In this document: positions 51,316-58,328 of the stretch, in pieces | Layout of the letters: each line of letters opens with the position of its first letter | How positions within the stretch are numbered: position 1 is the stretch's first letter | The notes under the pieces: model-generated | What the model was told of the DNA's origin: nothing | Seen by the model: the letters and a program-made list of their open reading frames with translations, nothing else | Database searches by the model: none | From: Jeotgalicoccus sp036782755 | GTDB lineage: Bacteria; Bacillota; Bacilli; Staphylococcales; Salinicoccaceae | Reading direction: 5' to 3' | Assembly (NCBI GenBank): GCA_036782755.1 | Contig: DAIPYL010000005.1 | Location: forward strand, 1 to 64,000 | Length of the DNA: 64,000 nt | Program-made: the position numbers and the translations under genes

Positions 51316-51413
51316 AATTACCACTCCTGTTTAAATTATTAATAGTAGTCTATTCCCTGAAAAACTTTTAAATAATCATTAAAACGATATTTTATATATA
51401 AGGAGATAAACTG

Positions 51414-51989
51414 ATGAAACACATTTATTTAACACACTCACTCAGTATGAATTCCGATGCCGTCTTATTTGGCTATCCGGACTTTAATACACCGAACTTA
51501 ACACTGCTGAAAATGCAGCGTGCACTGACGCCGGATAATGAAATTTATATAACGGTAAACAACTTCCATGAAACAAACGACTTTATGATTGAGAATACAC
51601 TGATTGAAACAATACGCCGCGAGACTGTTGCCGACGGTTACATTATCGATCAGATATTTACACGCGATTTCCACGATGTGAATACAGTACTTCTTGAAAC
51701 GTTGTCGAATGAAATCCGCAGCAAGCACTTTATAATCGGACCGTCATTTACGAAAGTCCCGTACTTCCTGCACAGCCGTCTCGCTGAGATTTTTATCGGC
51801 AATGACGTGTCGGGCGTAATGTACGACCTGCGCGATATTGATATTCGAAACTTTAAAGAACTCCAGCCGCTGGCGAAACTGAAAATGCACGTAAAAAAAC
51901 GTCTGTCGATTATCCCGCTGATTCGTCCGGAACAACTTGATGATTTGAAAAAGAGTATTCCGTTTGATGTTGTCGTGATTGACCAGTAG
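51414..51989 (+). CDS. Protein of unknown function (191 residues)
   Basis: I do not recognise this gene. A good ribosome-binding site AAGGAGATAAACTG precedes the ATG, and codon use is like its neighbours. The product has no signal peptide or membrane span; it is predicted alpha/beta with repeated short hydrophobic strands (EIYITVNNF, KHFIIGPSF, FDVVVIDQ). It reads like a stand-alone cytoplasmic domain with a nucleotide- or sugar-binding flavour, but no motif supports this. In S. aureus, as I recall, a Xaa-Pro dipeptidase stands between the ytkL and ald homologues. The gene ends 24 bases before an assembly gap. Confidence 0.72.
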   Translation: MKHIYLTHSLSMNSDAVLFGYPDFNTPNLTLLKMQRALTPDNEIYITVNNFHETNDFMIENTLIETIRRETVADGYIIDQIFTRDFHDVNTVLLETLSNEIRSKHFIIGPSFTKVPYFLHSRLAEIFIGNDVSGVMYDLRDIDIRNFKELQPLAKLKMHVKKRLSIIPLIRPEQLDDLKKSIPFDVVVIDQ

Positions 51990-52013
51990 ATTTTGAGGTT
52001 TGAATGACGTTGT

Positions 52014-52113
52014 NNNNNNNNNNNNNNNNNNNNNNNNNNNNNNNNNNNNNNNNNNNNNNNNNNNNNNNNNNNNNNNNNNNNNNNNNNNNNNNNNNNNNNN
52101 NNNNNNNNNNNNN
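52014..52113. other. Assembly gap (100 N)
   Basis: Exactly 100 Ns of unknown true size lie between the unknown gene and the ald terminator. The left edge ends in ATGACGTTGT and the right side has GACATTGTC (about 52140), words that resemble the GACGTTGTC of the 42-bp array at 19 kb. Confidence 0.95.
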
Positions 52114-52187
52114 CGAATCCGATGCCCTTTGTTAATTCGACATTGTCCTCCGACTGCTCACCCACACGATAAACACCTATACACAAA

Positions 52188-52213
52188 CAAAAAAGCAGCC
52201 GCAAAGGGCTGCT
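52188..52213 (-). terminator. Intrinsic terminator of ald
   Basis: A 7-bp perfect stem AGCAGCC/GGCTGCT (52194-52200 and 52207-52213) with a 6-base loop and six Ts on the minus strand, about 17 bases after the ald stop. Confidence 0.92.
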
Positions 52214-52230
52214 TTTTCTGTTTTTTATAT

Positions 52231-53346
52231 CTATCCTAATAAATCGTGGATGTCTTTGTATTCTCTTTCCTGAGCTTCTGCAACTGCTTTATAAGTGACG
52301 TGGCCCTGGAATGTGTTAAATCCGCCTGCGATGACAGGATTTTTAACAACTGCTTCCTTGTAGCCGTTGTTTGCAATTAATAAACCGTATTGAAGCGTTG
52401 CGTTAGTCAGTGCGTTTGTTGATGTGCGCGGTACAGCTCCCGGCATGTTTGCTACTGCGTAGTGAATGACGCCGTGTTTCTCATATGTCGGGTCGTCGTG
52501 TGTTGTTATCTTGTCAGTCGTTTCGAAAATACCGCCCTGGTCGATTGCAATGTCAACGATAACTGATCCCGGTGCCATGTTTTTAATCATTTCTTCAGAT
52601 ACTAATTTCGGTGCTTTCGCTCCCGGTATTAATACTGCGCCGATAACCAGATCACTTGCTTCAACAGCCATTTTAATGTTTAACGGTGTGGACATTAACG
52701 TCTGCACGCGTGCGCCGAATAAATCATCCAGCTCTCTTAAACGTTTAGGGTTTAAGTCTAAGATTGTTACGTCTGCGCCGAGGCCGATTGCCATTTTTGC
52801 AGCGTTCGTACCTGCAGCTCCCCCGCCGACGATAGTTACTTTAGCTTTTTCTACCCCAGGCACACCGCTGAGGAGAATTCCTTTACCGCCGTTGATGCTC
52901 ATCAGATGCTGAGCGCCGACCTGTACCGACATGCGTCCCGCAACTTCACTCATCGGTGCAAGAAGCGGCAGTGAGCCGTCCGGCAGCTGAATTGTTTCAT
53001 ATGCGATTGCCGTTACCTTTTTATCGATTAAGACTTGAGTTAATGCTTCTTCAGGAGCAAGGTGCAGATATGTAAATAGAATTGAATCTTCCTTAATAAG
53101 ATCAAATTCCTGCGCTAACGGTTCTTTTACCTTAACCACCATTTCAGCATCCCAGGCTTGTGCTGCCGTATCGACGATTTCCGCACCCATTTCAATGTAC
53201 GCTGAATCTTCAAAATACGATTTGCTGCCTGCATTTTTTTCTACGAGCACAGTATGGCCTGCCTGCACAAATGCGTAAACGCCGCCCGGTGTCAGGCCTA
53301 CTCTGTTTTCGTTATTTTTTACTTCTTTCGGTATACCAATAATCAT
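52231..53346 (-). CDS. ald: Alanine dehydrogenase
   Basis: Ald converts L-alanine to pyruvate and ammonia with NAD. The 371-residue protein has the N-terminal IGIPKEVKNNENRVGLTP with catalytic residues, the ALTQVLIDKKVTAIAYETI region and the NAD-binding VTIVGGGAAGTNAAKMAIGLGADV core (about 170-190). I start at the ATG of MIIGIPKE (53344-53346) with AAGGGGG at the right distance rather than at the TTG two codons upstream. Confidence 0.96.
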   Translation of the reverse strand: MIIGIPKEVKNNENRVGLTPGGVYAFVQAGHTVLVEKNAGSKSYFEDSAYIEMGAEIVDTAAQAWDAEMVVKVKEPLAQEFDLIKEDSILFTYLHLAPEEALTQVLIDKKVTAIAYETIQLPDGSLPLLAPMSEVAGRMSVQVGAQHLMSINGGKGILLSGVPGVEKAKVTIVGGGAAGTNAAKMAIGLGADVTILDLNPKRLRELDDLFGARVQTLMSTPLNIKMAVEASDLVIGAVLIPGAKAPKLVSEEMIKNMAPGSVIVDIAIDQGGIFETTDKITTHDDPTYEKHGVIHYAVANMPGAVPRTSTNALTNATLQYGLLIANNGYKEAVVKNPVIAGGFNTFQGHVTYKAVAEAQEREYKDIHDLLG

Positions 53347-53427
53347 TTCCAAATCCCCCTTTATTCAAACAAATATATTGTATCACAATAAGTCATAATT
53401 TTGTCTATAATTATCTCAATATTAAAA

Positions 53428-53456
53428 GTTTTGAAAGCGTGTACATGTGGTATAAT
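53428..53456 (+). promoter_or_regulatory. Promoter of usp
   Basis: TATAAT (53451-53456) with an extended TGG gives a sigma-A -10. A sigma-B reading is also possible: GTTTTG (53428-53433), 14 bases, TGGTAT (53448-53453). The sequence cannot decide which is used; a general stress role would favour sigma-B. Confidence 0.55.
53432..53445 (+). promoter_or_regulatory. Candidate cre (CcpA) site within the usp promoter
   Basis: TGAAAGCGTGTACA matches TGWAARCGYTWNCW at 13 of 14 positions and lies between the -35 and -10 regions, where a bound CcpA would repress. Confidence 0.55.
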
Positions 53457-53489
53457 ATAAGTAAGAAAAGGAAATGGAGTGGATTCTTA

Positions 53490-53987
53490 ATGTTACAATA
53501 TCAAAACATCTTAGTTGCAGTAGACGGATCACATGAGGCAGAGTGGGCATTCCAGAAAGCAGTCGAAGCTGCAAAACGTAACAACGCGAAACTTTCTATT
53601 ATCAATGTTATCGATACACGCTCTTTCGCGTCTGTTGAAGCGTACGACCGTTCAATTTCAGCACGTGCAAATGAATTTGCTCAGAAGCTCCTTGACGGGT
53701 ATGAGAAAGTCGCATTAGACAAAGGTGTTGAACATGTAGAGAAAATCATCGACTATGGTTCACCGAAATCAATTATTCCTAAAAAAGCTGTGGAAAAAAT
53801 TGGCGCGGACGTAATCGTCTGTGGTTCTACCGGTCTGAATGCTGTTGAACGCTTCATCATCGGATCGGTTTCAGAAGCGATTGTCAGAAACGCAAAATGT
53901 GACGTATTAGTCGTCCGCACTGAAACATTACCTTCGGACTTTGAACCGCTGGTAGCGACTGAAGACTTTATGGAACAAAACCGCTAA
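53490..53987 (+). CDS. Universal stress protein
   Basis: The 165-residue UspA-fold protein has the N-terminal LVAVDGSHEAEWAF and the ATP-binding C-terminal motif GSTGLNAVERFIIGSVSEAIVRNAKCDVLVV (G-x2-G-x9-G-S). It therefore probably binds ATP. I start at MLQYQNILV, eight bases after GGAG; the open frame extends 17 codons upstream across the promoter. In S. aureus usp is next to ackA; here they are 4.3 kb apart. Confidence 0.93.
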   Translation: MLQYQNILVAVDGSHEAEWAFQKAVEAAKRNNAKLSIINVIDTRSFASVEAYDRSISARANEFAQKLLDGYEKVALDKGVEHVEKIIDYGSPKSIIPKKAVEKIGADVIVCGSTGLNAVERFIIGSVSEAIVRNAKCDVLVVRTETLPSDFEPLVATEDFMEQNR

Positions 53988-54012
53988 TGGTTAAAAGAAT
54001 GTTTTAATTTTA

Positions 54013-54047
54013 AAAGTAATGTACCTTCGGGCGCATTACTTTTTTAT
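54013..54047 (+). terminator. Intrinsic terminator of usp
   Basis: The stem AAAGTAATG/CATTACTTT (54013-54021 and 54034-54042) with a 12-base loop is followed by a T run. Confidence 0.88.
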
Positions 54048-54097
54048 TTGCAATGTATCGGATAAACTTAAATTAAATTCACTTTCGGAGGTTACTT

Positions 54098-55153
54098 ATG
54101 GAACTTGGAATTAATACGTTTGGCGATGCAGTCTTTGACCCGCAGACAGGTAAAACAATTACTCATGCAGAACGTCTGCAGGAACTCGTACGTGAAATAG
54201 AAGCGGCAGACCGAGTCGGTCTCGATATATTTTCAATTGGTGAACATCACCGCGATGACTATGCAGTGAGTGCTCCGGATGTTGTACTTGCAGCCGGTGC
54301 TGCCGTAACGAAAAATATCCGGCTGTCGAGCGGTGTAACTGTACTGTCGTCTGATGATCCGGTTCGCGTTTATGAACGTTTCGCAACATTGGACGGCATA
54401 TCGGGCGGCCGCGCTGAGATTATGGCCGGCCGGGGATCATTTATCGAATCGTTCCCGCTGTTCGGTTACGATTTAAATGATTACGATACGCTGTTTAATG
54501 AAAAACTGGATTTACTGCTGACGCTGCAAAAAGGCGGGAAGATTAACTGGTCAGGTACACACAGACCGGCGCTCGAGAACGCTGAAATATTTCCGAAACC
54601 GGTACAAGATGAAATTCCAATCTGGATTGCGAGCGGCGGTACACCGCAATCGGCAAAACGCGCAGCAGAACTCGGCATGCCGCTGGTTCTGGCTATTATC
54701 GGCGGCAGCCCGTTCCAATTTGCGAGAATCGCAGACTTTTACCGACAAATCGGTGCAGCAGCAGGACACGATGAATCTAAATTAAAAGTCGCAACAAACT
54801 CACACGGGTTTATCTGGGATACAGACGGCGAGGCACGCGACCTGCTCTTCCCTTCCATCTCAGCATCGATGACGAAACTTGGCCGTGAGCGCGGCTGGGG
54901 ACAATATTCGAGAGAAGCATTCGATAATATGTGTGATCCGGACGGCGCACTTTACGTCGGCAGCCCGGAAACAGTCGCACGAAAAATTATTGCACTGTAC
55001 GAGCACATGGGCGTTGAACGCTTTACACTGCAAACACCGGTCGGCACAATGCCGCACCACCAGGTCATTAAAACAATTGAACTGTTCGGTGAAAAAGTAG
55101 CACCGCTGGTTAGAGAGGGTGTTGAGAAGAGAAAAAACAAGAGAAATAAATAG
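54098..55153 (+). CDS. LLM class flavin-dependent oxidoreductase
   Basis: This luciferase-like monooxygenase has 351 residues and a TIM-barrel pattern. Family segments are GINTFGDAVFD, FSIGEHHRDDYAVSAP, TKNIRLSSGVTVLSSDDPVRVYE and ISGGRAEIMAGRGSFIESF, with the flavin site at IASGG. The substrate is not known. It has a CGGAGG site and a terminator of its own, and belongs to the variable pocket between usp and ackA. Confidence 0.9.
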   Translation: MELGINTFGDAVFDPQTGKTITHAERLQELVREIEAADRVGLDIFSIGEHHRDDYAVSAPDVVLAAGAAVTKNIRLSSGVTVLSSDDPVRVYERFATLDGISGGRAEIMAGRGSFIESFPLFGYDLNDYDTLFNEKLDLLLTLQKGGKINWSGTHRPALENAEIFPKPVQDEIPIWIASGGTPQSAKRAAELGMPLVLAIIGGSPFQFARIADFYRQIGAAAGHDESKLKVATNSHGFIWDTDGEARDLLFPSISASMTKLGRERGWGQYSREAFDNMCDPDGALYVGSPETVARKIIALYEHMGVERFTLQTPVGTMPHHQVIKTIELFGEKVAPLVREGVEKRKNKRNK

Positions 55154-55161
55154 TATTTTTT

Positions 55162-55190
55162 AGAGGATATCTGCGGATGTCCTCTTTTTT
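55162..55190 (+). terminator. Intrinsic terminator of the LLM oxidoreductase gene
   Basis: AGAGGATAT, a 6-base loop and ATGTCCTCT (one G-U pair; 55162-55170 and 55177-55185) are followed by a T6 run. Confidence 0.88.
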
Positions 55191-55207
55191 GTGCTTTTTT
55201 GAAAATT

Positions 55208-55280
55208 GGTATCCTTCGTCAAATCCGCGAGGGACATCAGACTTCACCGGTATCCTTCGTCAAATCCGCGAGGGACATCA
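55208..55280. repeat. 41-bp direct hairpin repeat (two copies)
   Basis: GGTATCCTTCGTCAAATCCG plus CGAGGGACATCA is repeated exactly 41 bases apart (55208-55239 and 55249-55280). Each copy folds: TCCTTCG/CGAGGGA with the 9-base loop TCAAATCCG, extended by GGT/ATC with a mismatch. The loop nearly equals that of the repeat at 37234-37256 on the other strand. Confidence 0.8.
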
Positions 55281-55301
55281 AAACTGAGTCTACATATAAA
55301 A

Positions 55302-55336
55302 ATAAAAAAACTCGCGGCATTTTCATGCCCCGAGTT
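55302..55336 (-). terminator. Intrinsic terminator of the cysteine hydrolase gene
   Basis: The minus strand has AACTCGGGGCAT, a TTTC-type loop and ATGCCGCGAGTT then seven Ts, two bases after the stop. Confidence 0.92.
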
Positions 55337-55337
55337 C

Positions 55338-55856
55338 TTATTCAACTATAAATACGTTCATATTCGCAAGAATCTCGAAAGTTTTATCGTGCAGGTCATC
55401 ACTTGCAGCTGCCACAAGATTTTTATTGACTGTAATATTCGCTTCCGGGAATATATTCTGGATAATCATAATATTCGCGAGGACACAAACGTTTGTTTCG
55501 ACACCGATAAATTCTATTTTCTGGTTGGTCTCGACTTCATCTTTATAATTTTCATAAATATTTTTAGCCTGTTCCGGCGGGATACCGTAAAAAGTTTTTG
55601 TATACTCATCTCCGTAATCTTCAAGACGTTCGTAAAATTTGGGATATATTGCTTCATCAAAATGGATTGATTCTGCGGAGCGTTCGTCGTACTCGAAGTC
55701 GGGATATAAGTTTTTCGTATAGATAATGGATTCGTTATGCTCTATCGCTTCATCGATTCTGCTGGCGATACCGTCTTCAATCACCTTGGACCACTCGGCA
55801 AAGTTCGTTCCTCTTTTATCAAATGTATCATTTTGTACATCTATTACTACAAGCAT
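55338..55856 (-). CDS. Isochorismatase-like cysteine hydrolase
   Basis: The 172-residue protein is an isochorismatase-fold hydrolase (nicotinamidase or cysteine amidase type). The N-terminal LVVIDVQNDTF holds the catalytic aspartate and the EFIGVETNVCVLANI segment (about 120) the nucleophilic cysteine after the cis-peptide. Lysine of the triad probably lies in the KTFYGIP loop (about 87). The substrate is unknown. I start at ATG 55854-55856, nine bases after AGGA. Confidence 0.88.
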   Translation of the reverse strand: MLVVIDVQNDTFDKRGTNFAEWSKVIEDGIASRIDEAIEHNESIIYTKNLYPDFEYDERSAESIHFDEAIYPKFYERLEDYGDEYTKTFYGIPPEQAKNIYENYKDEVETNQKIEFIGVETNVCVLANIMIIQNIFPEANITVNKNLVAAASDDLHDKTFEILANMNVFIVE

Positions 55857-55913
55857 CTTCACACATCCTGTCTAAATTGTTTATATTCTATATATACCCA
55901 TTTTACAATATTT

Positions 55914-55935
55914 AAAAAACAGCTCAAATGAGCTG
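55914..55935 (-). terminator. Intrinsic terminator of the speG-like gene
   Basis: The perfect stem CAGCTC/GAGCTG with loop AAAT (55920-55935) abuts the stop codon and is followed by six Ts on the minus strand. Confidence 0.88.
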
Positions 55936-56439
55936 CTAATCTTCCTGATGCCAATTGCGCTTTAACAGCCCCATCAGATAGGCATCCTGATATTCGCCTT
56001 TAGTATAGAACTGTTCTTTTAAAGTGCCTTCGATTTCAAAACCGCTCTTCTCATATATGTGAACAGCTCTGTCATTTTTCGTATCCACATACAGATACAC
56101 TTTATTCATGTTCAGGATATTGAACGCATATGCCAGACATTCACTGAACGCAAATTTTGCATAGCCTCTGCCGTTAAACTCAGGTTTGACGATAATCTGA
56201 ATTTCACAGTTTCTGTGAATATAATTAATCTCAACCAGCTCGACGATCCCAACGAGCACACCGTCATCCTCGATAACAAATCTTCTCTCGTCAGCATCCA
56301 TCATATGTTTTTCATATAAATATTTTAATTCACTTAACGATTCATACGGCTCTTCAAACCAGTAGGACATAATCGAATATTCATTGTTCAGCTGATGTAC
56401 GAATTCCAAATCCGCTTCTTCGAGCGCTCTGATTTTCAT
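55936..56439 (-). CDS. speG: Spermidine N-acetyltransferase (SpeG-like GNAT)
   Basis: The 167-residue GNAT protein closely resembles SpeG, which acetylates spermidine and spermine to relieve polyamine toxicity. Typical SpeG segments are IRALEEADLEFVHQLNN, MSYWFEEPYESLSEL (about 24-38, allosteric and acceptor site), RRFVIEDDGVLVGIVELVEINYIHR and the acetyl-CoA loop VKPEFNGRGYAKFAF (about 86-100). It has a GAGGAG start site. In S. aureus speG is known from the ACME element; here it is chromosomal in the pocket between usp and ackA. Confidence 0.85.
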   Translation of the reverse strand: MKIRALEEADLEFVHQLNNEYSIMSYWFEEPYESLSELKYLYEKHMMDADERRFVIEDDGVLVGIVELVEINYIHRNCEIQIIVKPEFNGRGYAKFAFSECLAYAFNILNMNKVYLYVDTKNDRAVHIYEKSGFEIEGTLKEQFYTKGEYQDAYLMGLLKRNWHQED

Positions 56440-56494
56440 GATAAAATTCTCCTCATTTTAAAACTGTTTATACTACGTTAAATTTCTAATTTTT

Positions 56495-57661
56495 TTATTT
56501 ATTATACTGATTAATAATCGTATTTTCTATCTCAGGGAGGGTTTTTGAAATGAATGACTGCATCTGTTCAACTACTTTATCCAGTGTTTCTTCATAATTC
56601 TCATATTCTTTATATTCATATAATTCAGAGGAGTACATTCTTGGAAAATGTCGATTCAGTGTACTTATTCCTTTAAATTCGTTTCTTCTTGCTACTTCAT
56701 ACAATTCTCTTCTTTGCTCGTCTTCCCCTTTCCCAAGTACCAGTGCTATTTTTAAAGGATTCAAATTATCTATCTCAAATAACATTAAACGTTTCGAGCT
56801 GGTCCAATCAGAAATCTTTGGAATAATTTCATCGAGCTTGTTGGTTGTGAACCTTATATATTGTTTATTTGAATCATCTGGTATTAAGTTTTGATCATCT
56901 TCAATAAATTTCTTTAGTTCATCAGAGATTTTAGTCCTCAAATCCGGTTTATGCTCATATATTAAATCCAAAGCATGTTTATGTTTAAAATAAATTTCTT
57001 CACATATCTTTCTAAGTTCTGAATCCTCCACAATATTCCTCCTTAAAATTTCTATGTATTGTTCTATAAAATTTATAATTGAAGTATCTATTTTATTTTT
57101 TCTCTGTTCTATAATAAATTTTAGAATATCAATGACATCCCGGTAACTCATATTTATCCATGCATTTGAGTTTATAGCTTTTGTTCCATACGGTGAAAGG
57201 TATACAAATATCTGTGAGTAATCTAGATAATCATTACTTACTATTTTTTCATATTTTTTCAACTGGTGCTTTGACTCAACAGACCATATTTTATTTTCAA
57301 TTGCTAAAACAAATTTACTGTTTTCAGATACTGCTAGAATATCTATATTATTACTTTCTCTATACACGGCTAAATCACTATAATCATTCAGCAGTATGTT
57401 CAAACTGTCATACTGCTTCATTGGAGTATTATCAATATCTATAGCTTTCTTCACAAGTTTTTCCATGAATAAGTCATCTAATCCATGAGATTCTGACGGT
57501 GTCATTAACCATCTCAGCATATTACTGTGACGTAGTTCATTATTCACCACTCCTAAAATATCAAACACATTAAAAGTAGATACCCTGTCTTCAACTTTTT
57601 GCAATACTTCAATATCTTTTAAAAATTCTTCCAATGCTATTTTATCTGGCGATTCTTTCAT
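56495..57661 (-). CDS. PD-(D/E)XK nuclease superfamily protein (PDDEXK_4-like)
   Basis: The 388-residue protein has the N-terminal pattern NNELRHSNMLRWLMTP...HGLDDLFMEKL (about 40-69) seen in PD-(D/E)XK family PF14281, then the nuclease core YRESNNIDILAVSE...VLAIENKI (about 100-125) with D107 and the E122-x-K124 pair, and KHQLKKYEKI after it. No methyltransferase or target-recognition gene is next to it. The gene is clearly richer in A+T than its neighbours, a sign of transfer. A role in defence against phage or DNA repair is possible but not shown. GGGTGG precedes the ATG. Confidence 0.7.
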   Translation of the reverse strand: MKESPDKIALEEFLKDIEVLQKVEDRVSTFNVFDILGVVNNELRHSNMLRWLMTPSESHGLDDLFMEKLVKKAIDIDNTPMKQYDSLNILLNDYSDLAVYRESNNIDILAVSENSKFVLAIENKIWSVESKHQLKKYEKIVSNDYLDYSQIFVYLSPYGTKAINSNAWINMSYRDVIDILKFIIEQRKNKIDTSIINFIEQYIEILRRNIVEDSELRKICEEIYFKHKHALDLIYEHKPDLRTKISDELKKFIEDDQNLIPDDSNKQYIRFTTNKLDEIIPKISDWTSSKRLMLFEIDNLNPLKIALVLGKGEDEQRRELYEVARRNEFKGISTLNRHFPRMYSSELYEYKEYENYEETLDKVVEQMQSFISKTLPEIENTIINQYNK

Positions 57662-57759
57662 ACAACCACCCTTTATAGTCAGATTTTATAATTACTTTCG
57701 TCAACTATATATAAAAACATTGCAATCATCAATTTATATCACCAATTATGATTTGAAAC

Positions 57760-57788
57760 AAAAAAACACTTCATCATATTTGATGAAG
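57760..57788 (-). terminator. Terminator-like hairpin upstream of the nuclease gene
   Basis: A perfect 8-bp stem CTTCATCA/TGATGAAG (57769-57776 and 57781-57788) is followed by eight Ts on the minus strand. It would end a minus-strand transcript coming from 57800-58300, although no clear gene is there. Confidence 0.75.
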
Positions 57789-57904
57789 GTAATTATAATT
57801 ACGTTTATTCAATTTTAACTATTCCGCCAGACTTAATATTTTCTCTGAACTACATGACACTATTTGAAAAGTTAGAGAATATATAGTAAATTAATTTTAG
57901 GTAG

Positions 57905-57961
57905 AGCTTGTGTCTACCATAGGTATCCAAGTGGTACTTGTGGTGGTCATGAGCTTTTTTT
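57905..57961 (+). ncRNA. Candidate structured small RNA ending in a T run
   Basis: On the plus strand AGCTTGTG pairs with CATGAGCT (57905-57912 and 57948-57955, two G-U pairs), enclosing TACC/GGTA and a CAAGT-GGT-ACTTG hairpin (57928-57940), and is followed by seven Ts. This gives a compact multi-branched RNA or a terminator with no gene upstream. No promoter is convincing. Its place beside a small minus-strand ORF is like type I toxin-antitoxin loci, but no hydrophobic toxin is visible. Confidence 0.4.
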
Positions 57962-58051
57962 ATTTTGTTTTTCAGCTAAACTTTCGAGAATCTGATTTCA
58001 TATCTTTTCTACTCTTCAATGTATTTTTTTGAGAATATTTAAAGGTGAGAA

Positions 58052-58168
58052 CTATTGTTGTGCTGTCATTTTAGATTGGGTTAATTTCTTATGCTCATAC
58101 ATTATTTTTTTCGCTTCTGAAAAAGTAATATTATTCTTATTTTTTTGTGATTTTCTTTTTAAAGACAC
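58052..58168 (-). CDS. Doubtful 38-residue basic ORF with a sequestered ribosome-binding site
   Basis: GTG (58166-58168) begins a 38-codon frame of a Lys/Gln/Asn-rich peptide (start MSLKRKSQKNKN, end SKMTAQQ). A GGAGGTG lies seven bases upstream but forms the 3' arm of the hairpin at 58174-58205. The peptide is not hydrophobic and I know no relatives. It may be chance in A+T-rich sequence downstream of the ackA terminator. Confidence 0.25.
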   Translation of the reverse strand: MSLKRKSQKNKNNITFSEAKKIMYEHKKLTQSKMTAQQ

Positions 58169-58205
58169 AAAAAGCCACCTCCATCGTTTTATTGATGAAA
58201 GTGGC
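58169..58205 (-). terminator. Probable terminator of ackA
   Basis: The minus strand has a 12-bp stem GCCACTTTCATC / GATGGAGGTGGC with G-U pairs (58194-58205 and 58174-58185) and a T5 run, about 125 bases after the ackA stop. Its 3' arm also contains a ribosome-binding-like sequence. Between it and ackA no gene is seen. Confidence 0.65.
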
Positions 58206-58328
58206 AAACTATAAAAATCTATACAACATCTACTTTAAATGGACTTCATTGTGCGACCATAATCATAGTGTTTTTTATGTCAAAACCGTATGTGAATAAT
58301 TTACAATATACAGCTCAAAGTATTGGTA

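Noticed and set aside
58029..58214. 61-codon hydrophobic plus-strand ORF as a membrane toxin
   Set aside because: It starts at TTG without a ribosome-binding site and is antisense to low-complexity A+T-rich sequence.
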